A stretch of DNA of 64,000 bases from Nitrospira sp. (GCA_024330965.1 JANDJL010000014.1:1-64000), one strand, 5' to 3'. Positions 42,950 to 51,742 are shown, counted from the stretch's first letter. Made by a program: numbers and translations. Notes: generated from the letters alone by a model not told the origin.

Positions 42950-43477
42950 TCATTTCTTGAGAATAATCCGTCGCCAGAGAAACAGTTTCACCCAGTAAAA
43001 CCCGGCCCACGGCATCAGAAAAGCAGGGAGCGCTCCCACCTGACCGTGGACAATCGCAACCACGCTACTTCCGATCAGCACAGCGATACCGGCGACATAC
43101 GCGACCGGCACCACCGTACGTCCAGGATAATCGATTGACTCCTGCGGCATCTCTTTTTTGACTTTTTTCTTTTGCCGACTTGTCACCAGTCTCATGCGAG
43201 CCGCAAACGTTTCAGGAAAATGGGTAAACAGATAACGGTGGTACAACGTCTGTCCCACTCCAAGGGCGATTCCCAACACGAACAGGCCGGAACTGAAGAA
43301 AAAAGTGGTCCAGGAATAGGTGTCCGACGCGATCAGTTGATAGGCCAATCCACCGATCGCACCCACCAGACAAAATAAACCCACCACGCCCGATGGGAGC
43401 AGGATGTACGCCTGCACATATTCTCGCGCTTGCTGCGCGACTTGATCAGGATGATGAATCGTAATGAGCTTGGGCAC
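42950..43477 (-). CDS. Integral membrane protein of unknown function
   Basis: This protein of about 175 residues has four predicted membrane segments: YILLPSGVVGLFCLVGAIGG, TTFFFSSGLFVLGIALGVG, VPVAYVAGIAVLIGSSVVA, and LPAFLMPWAGFYWVKLFL. Between segments 2 and 3 lies a very basic loop (RQKKKVKKEM). It opens PKLITIHHPDQVAQQAREYV. The GTG at 43477 was preferred because GGGA lies about 9 bases upstream and the protein begins naturally there; the frame is open to 43528. Its stop directly abuts lpxD on the opposite strand. I recognise no family. Confidence 0.65.
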   Translation of the reverse strand: MPKLITIHHPDQVAQQAREYVQAYILLPSGVVGLFCLVGAIGGLAYQLIASDTYSWTTFFFSSGLFVLGIALGVGQTLYHRYLFTHFPETFAARMRLVTSRQKKKVKKEMPQESIDYPGRTVVPVAYVAGIAVLIGSSVVAIVHGQVGALPAFLMPWAGFYWVKLFLWRRIILKK

Positions 43478-43819
43478 GGACGGAATTCCCTGCACGACCG
43501 AAATTCTGTACCGTGACGGGATTAGCACGATCTATGTGAAAACTGCAAGACAGCCGTGCAGGTGAAGAGGCTTTCCTCGCTTCCGCCCTCTTTGAGCGTT
43601 TTGCCGACTTTGGGGCAGATTTTTTTCGGATCTTGATGATCGTGAATCTGGATGAAGCTGGCGCACGGTTCGGTTGCTGATTCGGACCCGACATGATAAA
43701 ACCCGGCCCCTGAAAGAATTCGACGGCTTGGCCGGTCAATCTCACCCCGCGCACTTCCGACGTCACGGTTTTTCACCGCAAGAAGTGCGTCACAGGCGAG
43801 TGATCGTTTGACGCTCTGT
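43478..43819 (-). other. 340-bp stretch with a doubtful Lys/Arg-rich open frame
   Basis: An open frame on the minus strand (43446-43766, GTG start) would encode 106 residues with a strongly basic middle, IIKIRKKSAPKSAKRSKRAE. It overlaps the start of the membrane-protein gene and has only a weak ribosome site. It could be a small basic protein or chance. The basic middle is reminiscent of the tails in the ACP and LpxD. No other gene is visible. Confidence 0.3.
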
Positions 43820-44713
43820 TCACTTCATACCGAGCAGGCTGCCGATCGCCGAACGTTCCGCCAACCTCTCTTCGGCCCAGGCATGAATGGCCTTCAGACA
43901 TTCTTGCAGGCGTGACTCGACCGTTTTACCCCTCTGCGCCGTCACGACAACTCGTTGTTGCACGACGAGCGTAAGAAACCCGATCAAGCCATCAAAAAAA
44001 ACGGACTGGGGCGCATTGGCCTGTTTCGCGGATGACAAAAGCCGTGTGAGTCGTCCAATACTTGCCCGTAACCGATCGGCAAACTGGTCAGACCACCGCT
44101 CCCCTCTCGTCAACGCCCCGACCACTTCGACGATAGCCGGAATCTGAGCCTGTGCGATCTCGATAAACTCGGCCTCTTTTCGCGACGACTCATCTAAAAG
44201 CTCTTTCAGGAACATCCCGCTGCATTCCTTACCCCCCGTTTTCTTCAGCGTCTCCACTCGATCGATCACAATCGGGAGAAGACGTGAACTCAGCGCAGTA
44301 GAACCGCACTGGCTCCCGTGCAATTGATGCAGCGCCGTCAAGAGGTCATCGATTTCGATCGTCGCCGAAGCATTTTTAGCAAAATTGAAACTGGAAGCAT
44401 CGCCGGAAACCGCTTCCGCGGCGCGAGTGAGCGACGCGCGGATACGCCCAAGGCTTTTGCAGAGCGCAAGATAGTCACCGACACCTCGCTCAACGGCCGG
44501 GTCTTGAACCGATTCGATTAGGAGGATGGCGCTCGTACAGGCTTCGTTCACATCCGGAAAATCGGCCTTGGCCGCCGATTCACCTATCCTGGCAACTTCC
44601 GCTTTCATCGCCTGCGCAAGTATGCGATGACGGTCTTGATCGGGACCTTGCTGGAGCTCATCCAGATCCACGTGAACCCGATCAAGTCGTTCCTGCAGCT
44701 CCTGAATCAACAC
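43820..44713 (-). CDS. Unrecognised helical protein at the end of the chemosensory operon
   Basis: This 297-residue protein is predicted to be all alpha-helical, with an N-terminal coiled-coil-like start (LIQELQERLDRVHVDLDELQ) and no membrane segment or signal. I recognise no domain. Its position, directly after the receiver/coiled-coil gene with the same orientation, suggests a role in the chemosensory system, for example as an output or CheZ-like partner, but the CheZ phosphatase motif is not seen. The GTG start at 44713 is uncertain: the same frame is open for about 30 codons upstream (to a stop near 44805) and reads FSKWLGPTSIETTAGCRQ, but lacks a normal start codon. Confidence 0.6.
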   Translation of the reverse strand: MLIQELQERLDRVHVDLDELQQGPDQDRHRILAQAMKAEVARIGESAAKADFPDVNEACTSAILLIESVQDPAVERGVGDYLALCKSLGRIRASLTRAAEAVSGDASSFNFAKNASATIEIDDLLTALHQLHGSQCGSTALSSRLLPIVIDRVETLKKTGGKECSGMFLKELLDESSRKEAEFIEIAQAQIPAIVEVVGALTRGERWSDQFADRLRASIGRLTRLLSSAKQANAPQSVFFDGLIGFLTLVVQQRVVVTAQRGKTVESRLQECLKAIHAWAEERLAERSAIGSLLGMK

Positions 44714-44793
44714 GTTGTCCCGTTTTTGTCGACACCCGGCCGTCGTTTCAATCGACGTCGGCCCCAGCCATTTGGAAAAACAAGTTCCACCGC

Positions 44794-44821
44794 AATTCGA
44801 TTACTTGAATTCGATTACTTG
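44794..44821. repeat. Perfect 14-bp tandem duplication over a stop codon
   Basis: AATTCGATTACTTG occurs twice without spacing (44794-44807 and 44808-44821). The right copy contains the TAA stop of the receiver/coiled-coil gene (44815-44817). Because 14 is not a multiple of 3, the duplication changes the frame relation between this gene and the next one downstream. Confidence 0.8.
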
Positions 44822-46149
44822 GCCGACTCGCGCTCTCCAATTCCCTTGCTGAGTTCCAACGCCATGCTCGCAATGTCCCGAAGCTTCGCCCCTATTTCTT
44901 CCAAACGCCTGGTGGTGTTCATAGCTACCCATTCGGTCTCGGCGAGTTTTTGAGCGATCTCCGCGCTGCGTTCCCGCTCCGCCGAAAGCAACACTTTCAG
45001 TCCCTGTGTCTTGGTCGCTCTCGCCTCCAAATCAGCAAGGCGACGCTCATAGTCTTCCGTTTTCCTCCGTTCAGCCTCCAATTCAGATTCCACTTCCGTG
45101 AGCTTGGTCTTCATAGCCAAGAGAGCGGCTTCCGCTTCATGGTTTTTTCGTTCGAGATCCGCCACCTGTTCCCGTTCCCGTGCCAACATTGACTCCGCAC
45201 TCTTCCCTCGAGCCACTTCTTGCTCCAATTCAGTCATCTGCTGCACCAGTTGAGCAGCCGACGCCTGTTCAGTGTGCAACGCCGCTTCCAATTGGGCGAT
45301 GGTTTCCTCGGCCCGTTTTAGAGCCGCAGCTTCTCGGCGGGCCGTTGCGGCGGATTCCTGCGCTTCTCTCAAGAGCGTTTCCAGTTGAGGGATGCGGGAC
45401 AATTCCCGCTCCAAGTCGTCCACTTTGGATTGCAACACATTCGCCCTGCGCCGTTCCTCTTCCAGCAACCGTTCCGCCTCCTGCGCCGCACGGACATCCC
45501 GTTCGAGTTCGCTAACGCGGTCGGCAAGACCTTCTGCTCTAGCTCGTTCCGCACAAAGAAGCGCTTCAACCTCTTTTAACCTGTCTGCCAGGACGGCCAA
45601 CTCATGTTCGTCGCGGCTCTTTTCCCGCATCCCATCAGGCGGGAGTTGCCGATCCGCCTCTGATGGCAAAACCGAAACAGGAACATCGCTGTCCTGAAAA
45701 GAACTTTTTTCCTCAGATGACTCGTCAGTTGATTGAGTCGAACCGACTTCCGGCTCAGCCGACGGCGGGAGTACCTTTCTGGGACCCATCTCAACCAATT
45801 CCCGCACCTTGTCTTGTAAACAGGTGCCTTGAAACGGCTTCTTCAGCACACCATCAGCCTGACAGGATTGAGCTTGTTGAATCACTTCATCGTTGACAAT
45901 CCCTGACATCAAAAGAACCGGTATCGCCGCCAACTGCGGATGGTCCCGAACATAGGTGCAGATTTCGTAGCCGCTTTTATCCGGCATAATGACATCACAG
46001 ACGATCACATCCACCCCATCTTTTGCCAAATGGGCCAATGCTTCTTCGCCGTTCGCCGCGAGGACCACCTCAAACCCGGCTTCCATAAGAAGTCGCTCCG
46101 CCACCTTCCGCACCGCGATGCTGTCATCCACGACTAAAATCTTAGACAT
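44815..46149 (-). CDS. Response-regulator receiver with long coiled coil
   Basis: This 444-residue protein starts with a CheY-like receiver (residues 1-120): ILVVDDS with the acidic pocket, the phospho-acceptor Asp in CDVIMPDKSGYE, and the conserved Lys in GVLKKPF. After a Pro/Ser/Glu linker, residues about 180-425 form a long coiled coil rich in Glu, Arg and Ala. There is no DNA-binding or enzymatic output. Similar receiver-plus-coiled-coil proteins in Myxococcus (FrzS and AglZ type) steer motility or pole localisation. Here it is a likely phosphorylation target of the CheA encoded 108 bp upstream. No function is proven. Confidence 0.82.
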   Translation of the reverse strand: MSKILVVDDSIAVRKVAERLLMEAGFEVVLAANGEEALAHLAKDGVDVIVCDVIMPDKSGYEICTYVRDHPQLAAIPVLLMSGIVNDEVIQQAQSCQADGVLKKPFQGTCLQDKVRELVEMGPRKVLPPSAEPEVGSTQSTDESSEEKSSFQDSDVPVSVLPSEADRQLPPDGMREKSRDEHELAVLADRLKEVEALLCAERARAEGLADRVSELERDVRAAQEAERLLEEERRRANVLQSKVDDLERELSRIPQLETLLREAQESAATARREAAALKRAEETIAQLEAALHTEQASAAQLVQQMTELEQEVARGKSAESMLAREREQVADLERKNHEAEAALLAMKTKLTEVESELEAERRKTEDYERRLADLEARATKTQGLKVLLSAERERSAEIAQKLAETEWVAMNTTRRLEEIGAKLRDIASMALELSKGIGERESAK

Positions 46150-46257
46150 AGGCGATCCCTTCTTTTGCTTTCCTCATGGTACGAACGGCTCCCTCCGACG
46201 AGCGGCGGCCGGCGATTGATGAACTCGCTCTCATTGTCAGAAATGAACCGGCCTTCG

Positions 46258-48831
46258 TCAATTCTCGGGCGTATTTTCACTTGTCGCCTGTTGCGATGAA
46301 TTCCCAGCGGCCGATGAATGCAGCTTGATTGCCGAACGTGGCCGACTGATTTGAAGCCGGTTCGGATCAATAACAAGAATAAGTCGTCCATCTTGATCAA
46401 CGGCCGTTCCTACGAAGGACGATCGATCCAAGAGGTTCAGAGAATCCCACGTCCGAATAGTGAGATCCCGCCGTCCCAAAATCTCATCAACCATCAACCC
46501 CAGAACCCCCGTCGCCGTGTGAACGACGGCGATCGGCATCGATGTTCGTATCGGTTCCAATTCACCGTTCAGAATGTGCCGCAGCGACCGCACCTCGACC
46601 GCTCCTTCATCCAAACGAAGGAGCGTGCGTTCCTCAACACAAACCAGTGAGCCAGCCGACGGCACCACGACCGTTCGAACGTTCCAAAGCGGGATCGCGT
46701 ATCGATCGGCTCCAAGACGGACGAGTAAGACTGTCGTTATCAGCGGCGTGAGGGGAAGATGCAGGACGAAGGTCGTTCCGACGTTTGGATATGACTCTAT
46801 TTCGACATGCCCCCCTATTTCTTCCACCGTTCGTTTGACCGCATCAAGTCCCACCCCGCGCCCGGCGAGATGACTCGTCTTTTCGGCGGTCGAGAACCCA
46901 GGAGCAAAGATGCACTGAAGGATCTCCCGCTCGGAGAGGGACGAGAGAGACTCAGGTCGAATCAATCCCGTTATCAGGGCTTTTTGACGGACGGCGTCCC
47001 GGTCCACTCCCCCGCCGTCGTCTTTGACCTTGATAGCGAGAGAGCGTCCTCTCCGTTCAATGTGCACGGAGATCGTTCCGACTTCGGGTTTGCCCCGCGC
47101 GATTCGTTCGGACGGAGATTCGATTCCGTGGCAGACGGCGTTCCGGATCAAATGAGTCAACGCTTCATCGATACGTCCGAGGATCGACGCATCAACCTCC
47201 GTCTGCTCTCCCGACAACACCAGCGACACCCGTTTCCCCAATTCGTCGGAGACCTCGCGCACCGCGCGCCGAAACCGTGAGAGAACCGGGCCGATCGGCA
47301 CAAGGCTGACTTCAGCGATTTCTCCTCTTAACGCCCCTGTCGCCCGCTGTGCCGCCTCCAGCTCCACATGGGCGTTTAGAAGCACTCCGCGCAATTGTGC
47401 CACGATATCGGCCGTTGCGGCGTTCATCGAACGACTGCGCCAAGCCAAGCCGTCCGGATTGTCTTTACGTTCACGTTCGTAGTCGCTCGAATCGTCGGAT
47501 TCGAGACAGGCACGCATCGATAATCGCTCGTCCGAACAAGTTAACATCGAGCGAAAACTGCTTGCCCCCGATTCGATCAACTCGCCCCTCTGAATCTTTC
47601 CTCCAGACGTTCGATCGGCGAGTCCTTCCAGCCGCCTCAGTTGCTGATCCAACCGACCCCATCCGATCATGAGTTCATCGACCAGATTCATCAGTCGATC
47701 AAATCGAGCAGAGTCGACGCGGATGATTTTGGGCTTCTCGTTCTTTCCGGTGCCGCTCCGTCCCCGCGTCTGTGCTCGATCGCCGACAGGGTCTTCGGCC
47801 TTCTTCAATAGGCTTGGTGTTTCGATAAAATTGCGCTTCAGCACCTGATCAAGGGCACAATCTTGATCGACGCATTGTAGTTCCGATGCGACGTTGTGAA
47901 ACCGCCTTTTTGTCTCCTCAAGCTCACTCGGATTTCTCCGACTCAACGCGCGAATCACATTGATCGCGCGAAGCAGGACCCCGACCTGTTCGGACATTGC
48001 ACACCGACGGCCGGCCCTGACCGCCTCCAGGAAATCCTCAAGACGGTGGACAAGATCGCCGATCGCTTGGAAACCGACCGTATAGGCGGAACCTTTGAGG
48101 GTATGGGCTGTTCTGAAAAGACGGTCGATCAGTTCCCGGTCATCGGTATCCTCGCCTAATCGGAGGAGCCCGTCTTCCAGTTCTCTCAAATGCTCCTCAA
48201 CCTCGAATGAGAAGTACGAGGCTTCTTCCTCTTTCAACGCGGGGAGAAAGTAACGGTCCTGAAGACTCGGATCAGTGTCGGCCCCGTAAATCGCCGACGG
48301 CGCACCTTCGTGAGAACAGCCCGCCGTCACCTTGTCCTTTACTGGATTCGTTCTGGTCGACGCTTGGACCGAAGTCCCATTCACCGACGAATTCAGTAAG
48401 TCGTTCAAGAAATCTTCGGAAGAAACCAGACGGTCTTCGATCACCTTCCGATCCTCCGCCTCTCCCTTCCGAATTGCTTGAACAAGCGTCTCCATGCCTT
48501 GCACAAGTTTCCTCATCACAAGACCATCTTGAACCCGTGCCTGATCGGAAACCGTCGCCGTTTTTTCACAGAGTGCCTCCAGCCGCTCGCAAAGACGGAC
48601 GACTCCACTATATCCGTACAGAGCAGCAGTTCTTCTGATCTGATGCACCGCGACGACGCAAGCATGAATCCGCTGAGGAGTAAGCTCGCTCTCACCGTAT
48701 GGAGTCAGCACCTTGGTCAGAATCTGTAGGGCATCGGAGACTTCTTCGACGAACACGCCGACGGGATTCCTCCGTTCTATTTCTGACCCCATCGGCTCAC
48801 TCACGCCGTTCACGACTCTCACCTTTGACAC
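46258..48831 (-). CDS. CheA-like chemosensory histidine kinase with two Hpt domains
   Basis: This is an 857-residue kinase. A first Hpt-like bundle lies near residues 25-150 with a His in VVAVHQIRRTAALYGYSG. A second, canonical Hpt has FRTAHTLKGSAYTVGF (His about 241). A P3 dimerisation helix follows (VDELMIGWGRLDQQLRR), then the HATPase with N box HLIRNAVCHGIE, G1 DDGGGVD, F box IFAPGFSTA and G2 GRGVGLDAV. The C-terminal 150 residues are the CheW-like regulatory domain. The P2 CheY-binding domain and a C-terminal receiver are absent. The GTG start at 48831 lacks a clear ribosome site. The N box has Cys where Asp is usual (RNAVCHG). It phosphorylates a receiver, probably the one encoded next. 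Confidence 0.9.
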   Translation of the reverse strand: MSKVRVVNGVSEPMGSEIERRNPVGVFVEEVSDALQILTKVLTPYGESELTPQRIHACVVAVHQIRRTAALYGYSGVVRLCERLEALCEKTATVSDQARVQDGLVMRKLVQGMETLVQAIRKGEAEDRKVIEDRLVSSEDFLNDLLNSSVNGTSVQASTRTNPVKDKVTAGCSHEGAPSAIYGADTDPSLQDRYFLPALKEEEASYFSFEVEEHLRELEDGLLRLGEDTDDRELIDRLFRTAHTLKGSAYTVGFQAIGDLVHRLEDFLEAVRAGRRCAMSEQVGVLLRAINVIRALSRRNPSELEETKRRFHNVASELQCVDQDCALDQVLKRNFIETPSLLKKAEDPVGDRAQTRGRSGTGKNEKPKIIRVDSARFDRLMNLVDELMIGWGRLDQQLRRLEGLADRTSGGKIQRGELIESGASSFRSMLTCSDERLSMRACLESDDSSDYERERKDNPDGLAWRSRSMNAATADIVAQLRGVLLNAHVELEAAQRATGALRGEIAEVSLVPIGPVLSRFRRAVREVSDELGKRVSLVLSGEQTEVDASILGRIDEALTHLIRNAVCHGIESPSERIARGKPEVGTISVHIERRGRSLAIKVKDDGGGVDRDAVRQKALITGLIRPESLSSLSEREILQCIFAPGFSTAEKTSHLAGRGVGLDAVKRTVEEIGGHVEIESYPNVGTTFVLHLPLTPLITTVLLVRLGADRYAIPLWNVRTVVVPSAGSLVCVEERTLLRLDEGAVEVRSLRHILNGELEPIRTSMPIAVVHTATGVLGLMVDEILGRRDLTIRTWDSLNLLDRSSFVGTAVDQDGRLILVIDPNRLQISRPRSAIKLHSSAAGNSSQQATSENTPEN

Positions 48832-48840
48832 CGGCGCTCA

Positions 48841-50730
48841 TCAGGCCAGCCTAAATCGAGAGACGGACGCCGTCACGCTTTCCGCCGACTTCTCCACATC
48901 TTCCACCGCAGCCCGTGTTCTGTCCATTGCGAGTTGCGCGGCTTTGGCCTCCTCGATCACATCGTTGACGAACCGCCCCACGGCATCGATCGAAGACGCT
49001 TGCTCCGCAACAGCCGCAGCAATAGTTCTGGCAACATCGAGAGATCGTTGTGCGAACGCTGAAATGTGGAGGAACCCGTCCTTCGTTTGAGTGACGAAAG
49101 GTCTCGCGGTTGCTATCAATTCCATCTCCCGTTCCATGGCGGCGACAACGTTTCGTGCCTCGTTTTGTAGGGCTTTCGCCAAATCCGCGACGCCTCGTGC
49201 AGCCCGCATTGAGCTTTGCGCCAGCGTTTGCACTTGATCGGACACGACGGTAAAACGGTCTCCGGCCTCTCCCGCACCGATGGCATCGATGGCTGCGTTC
49301 AACGCAAGAAGATTCGTCCGCTCAGCCATCTCTTGAATGGTCGACGCCAAACGCCCGATGCCCGCCCCACAATCCTCAAGCGTCTTAAGCTGCGCCATCG
49401 CGCGCCGGACGAAATCGCGAATGCCTTCCAAGCTTTGCGATGGATCTCCCTCAGCAATTTTCGCCTCCTCCGCAACTGCAAGCGCTTCTCGTGCCGATTC
49501 AGACGAGGTTCTCGCGATTTCAGAAACCCGGCGCACGGAAATCACCAACTGCTCGACCGTCTCAAGCGCCTTGAGAGCCTCCTCGCTTTGATGCCCGGCT
49601 GCTCCTGACATCCGATTGCCATAGTCCCGCAGAATACCCACCGCTTGTGATACACGCTCCGCGGATTCGCGAACGTGCAGCAGCAGTTGTGAAAACCTTT
49701 GAGTCATGAGATTAAATTCTTGCACGACGTCGCCCACGACGTCGGCCGTGACCTCGCCTCGTTTGGTCAAATCTCCCTTCACAACCTCCGACATCAACGT
49801 TTGGAACCGCTTCAGCCGTTTCTGTAGCCGATCCCGCTCTTCTTCCGCCGACATAAACGACGCCGTCCGCTCCAGCAGGATATTGAGCGTCTTGGCCAAA
49901 CGGCCCAGCTCATCATGCCCTTCCGATCGAGCGCGGGCCTGGAGATTCCCCGCAACGGCTTGCCCGACGACATCGGCCATGCGCCCGATGTTTCGTGAGA
50001 CATGGCGGGCGAATAGATATCCGGCGCCGCTTCCCAGAAAGAGAGCGCACGCCCATCCGATCAACAGCGAGTCGGCATAATCATCCGCCTCCGCCCGTAT
50101 TTTCTCATTCGCTTCTCTCGCCGATTCTCGAATCTTGATCATCAACTCATGAATTTGTACGGTGACTTTGCGCTGCTTCGCCGCGACCTCCCCGGAGATC
50201 GCCAACAGGCCGATCTCTTTCACGGCCTGTCTCTGATCATCTTCCAAGGATTCGTTGAAACTGTCAGCGAGAGTCCTGATCGCCCCTTCAGCCGCAACGA
50301 AATATTCATTGAGGGACTGGCGGAGCACGGCTATACGTTTGCTGTCTTCGGCTCCTGAACCAGACTCTCTGCTTACCTCCGCTTCATAGGCGTCAAACGG
50401 CGCAAACGTTTGCCGCTTTAACTCGCCCAGCTTGCCAACGGCATCATCAAAGTCCGCCTTGTTATGATGCCGGCCCAGGCCGGGCAACACGCTTTGGTAC
50501 AAAGCCAAATTGTTGCCGCTCATCGAAATCTGCGAGAGAACCGAAATGGGCCGAATGGAAACGGAATCCAGGCCGCCTTTTAGGCGACTGATGCCACTCC
50601 ACCCTATCAAGACAAGGATGCTCATCATGACACCGGCAACCAAGACCCCGATCATTAGTTTATGAAGAACTTTGAGATCTCCGAACCAAGACTCAATCGG
50701 CTCGCTTATCCACCGCCCATACCTTGCCAT
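48841..50730 (-). CDS. Methyl-accepting chemotaxis-type receptor with unusual signalling tip
   Basis: This 629-residue receptor has membrane segment 1 near residues 22-45 (LMIGVLVAGVMMSILVLIGW), a helical periplasmic domain of about 180 residues (four-helix bundle type), membrane segment 2 near 225-245, a HAMP domain, and a long cytoplasmic coiled coil. The hairpin tip is TNLLALNAAIDAIGAGEAGD then RFTVVSDQVQTLAQSS. Canonical tips read [26 protein letters not shown], so several usually invariant positions differ. No CheR-binding pentapeptide is seen at the end (SRFRLA). GGAGG lies 7 bases before the ATG at 50730. It should control the CheA encoded just downstream. Confidence 0.9.
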   Translation of the reverse strand: MARYGRWISEPIESWFGDLKVLHKLMIGVLVAGVMMSILVLIGWSGISRLKGGLDSVSIRPISVLSQISMSGNNLALYQSVLPGLGRHHNKADFDDAVGKLGELKRQTFAPFDAYEAEVSRESGSGAEDSKRIAVLRQSLNEYFVAAEGAIRTLADSFNESLEDDQRQAVKEIGLLAISGEVAAKQRKVTVQIHELMIKIRESAREANEKIRAEADDYADSLLIGWACALFLGSGAGYLFARHVSRNIGRMADVVGQAVAGNLQARARSEGHDELGRLAKTLNILLERTASFMSAEEERDRLQKRLKRFQTLMSEVVKGDLTKRGEVTADVVGDVVQEFNLMTQRFSQLLLHVRESAERVSQAVGILRDYGNRMSGAAGHQSEEALKALETVEQLVISVRRVSEIARTSSESAREALAVAEEAKIAEGDPSQSLEGIRDFVRRAMAQLKTLEDCGAGIGRLASTIQEMAERTNLLALNAAIDAIGAGEAGDRFTVVSDQVQTLAQSSMRAARGVADLAKALQNEARNVVAAMEREMELIATARPFVTQTKDGFLHISAFAQRSLDVARTIAAAVAEQASSIDAVGRFVNDVIEEAKAAQLAMDRTRAAVEDVEKSAESVTASVSRFRLA

Positions 50731-50802
50731 GATCGGACCTCCATCGCCTCATACAGATTGCCTGAAACTCACCTCGGCCTTTTCCGATCAGCTTCGCATT
50801 CA

Positions 50803-51330
50803 TCAATTACTACCGATTGCAGGCCGCGCCGGCAGGGACTCAATCGCCGCGAGGAGCGCCGAGAGATCCAGTCGCACCCGTTTCTTTCCCGTTACGTTTA
50901 TGAAATCCGTCAAAAAATGGTGGGTATGTGATGGCTTGCCACACGACTCTTCCGATCTATCGCCTGACTGAACGGTTTGTATCTCGGGCACATTGTCTGT
51001 CAGAATCCCGAACCGGACCCCGCCGTGCCTCACCACAGCGGCATACCGTGGCACCAAGGCTCTCGACCAATCGAGCAAGACCCGCAGATCGATCAGCGGG
51101 ATCACGGCGCCTCGACAGGTGGTCACTCCGGCCAGGACATGGGGCATGCCCGGAACGGGGGTGATCCCTTCTACCTCGATCACTTCGCAGAGAGAGCCTA
51201 GTTCGACCACTAGATACTCTTGGTTTATAGGAAGCAGACAGACACGGCGTGAGAGAACAGGCGTGACACAGTCGGAGCTTGAACCGGCGCAAGGGTCAGG
51301 GGGCTTGTCTATCGTCTCCATCGTCTCCAT
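50803..51330 (-). CDS. CheW-type coupling protein
   Basis: This protein of about 175 residues has the CheW fold: LLPINQEYLVVELGSLCEVI, the loop ITPVPGMPHVLAGVTTCRG, and VIPLIDLRVLLDW. The C-terminal half includes GILTDNVPEI and a tail of about 45 residues beyond the usual fold. It links the receptor to CheA. The start is ambiguous because a 9-bp repeat provides two successive ATGs (51330 and 51321); a TTG at 51351 is less likely. The gene lies upstream of the receptor gene, in the same operon. Confidence 0.88.
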   Translation of the reverse strand: METMETIDKPPDPCAGSSSDCVTPVLSRRVCLLPINQEYLVVELGSLCEVIEVEGITPVPGMPHVLAGVTTCRGAVIPLIDLRVLLDWSRALVPRYAAVVRHGGVRFGILTDNVPEIQTVQSGDRSEESCGKPSHTHHFLTDFINVTGKKRVRLDLSALLAAIESLPARPAIGSN

Positions 51331-51505
51331 CGTCTTCCGTGTCTCTCTCAAGCCATCGCGCTCTCACGACCGTGAAGCGGTTTGAAGCAATCCCTAAGAT
51401 GGTGGTCGGTTTTTCCGTCGCAACGATCTTCTTCAGATGATCGGCATCAGATACCGGTATCACCACGTGACGAGGGGCCTCGAGATAACACTCGATCACC
51501 CGCAC
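51296..51505 (-). CDS. Small ORF upstream of cheW, unrecognised
   Basis: This 69-residue ORF (GTG start) opens MRVIECYLEAPRHVVIPVSD and continues with a plausible alpha/beta core containing TTILGIASNRFTVVRARWLE. It ends in an acidic Asp-rich tail encoded by the cheW-start repeat. Amino acid composition is protein-like, and it lies in the same orientation as the chemosensory genes, overlapping the cheW start by about 35 bp. No clear ribosome site is visible and I recognise no family. It could be the first gene of the operon or a chance frame. Confidence 0.45.
   Translation of the reverse strand: MRVIECYLEAPRHVVIPVSDADHLKKIVATEKPTTILGIASNRFTVVRARWLERDTEDDGDDGDDRQAP
51311..51337. repeat. 9-bp triple tandem repeat at the cheW start
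   Basis: ATCGTCTCC occurs twice perfectly (51311-51319, 51320-51328) and once with one change (51329-51337). Read on the coding strand each perfect unit offers GGAG followed by ATG or ATA, so the repeat itself carries the start codons of the cheW gene. Confidence 0.75.
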
Positions 51506-51742
51506 GCAGCAAAGAAGTCCTCACCGGCCATGAGCCTCCCCTTTCCGCTCCTCCGACATTCTTTCTTCTACAAAGAGTTAGAGACAGGACACTTTCCCAA
51601 GTGTAGCGACTTAGCGTTGGTTTGCAAGAAATCGCGCATATCATCACGAAGAGGACGATCCCTTCGGTCGGTGCGGCGTCAGACGTCTGTTTTAGGAGAC
51701 AACAGGGCGAATCAGGAGAGTGTGGTTATGAAATCGGCTGAC

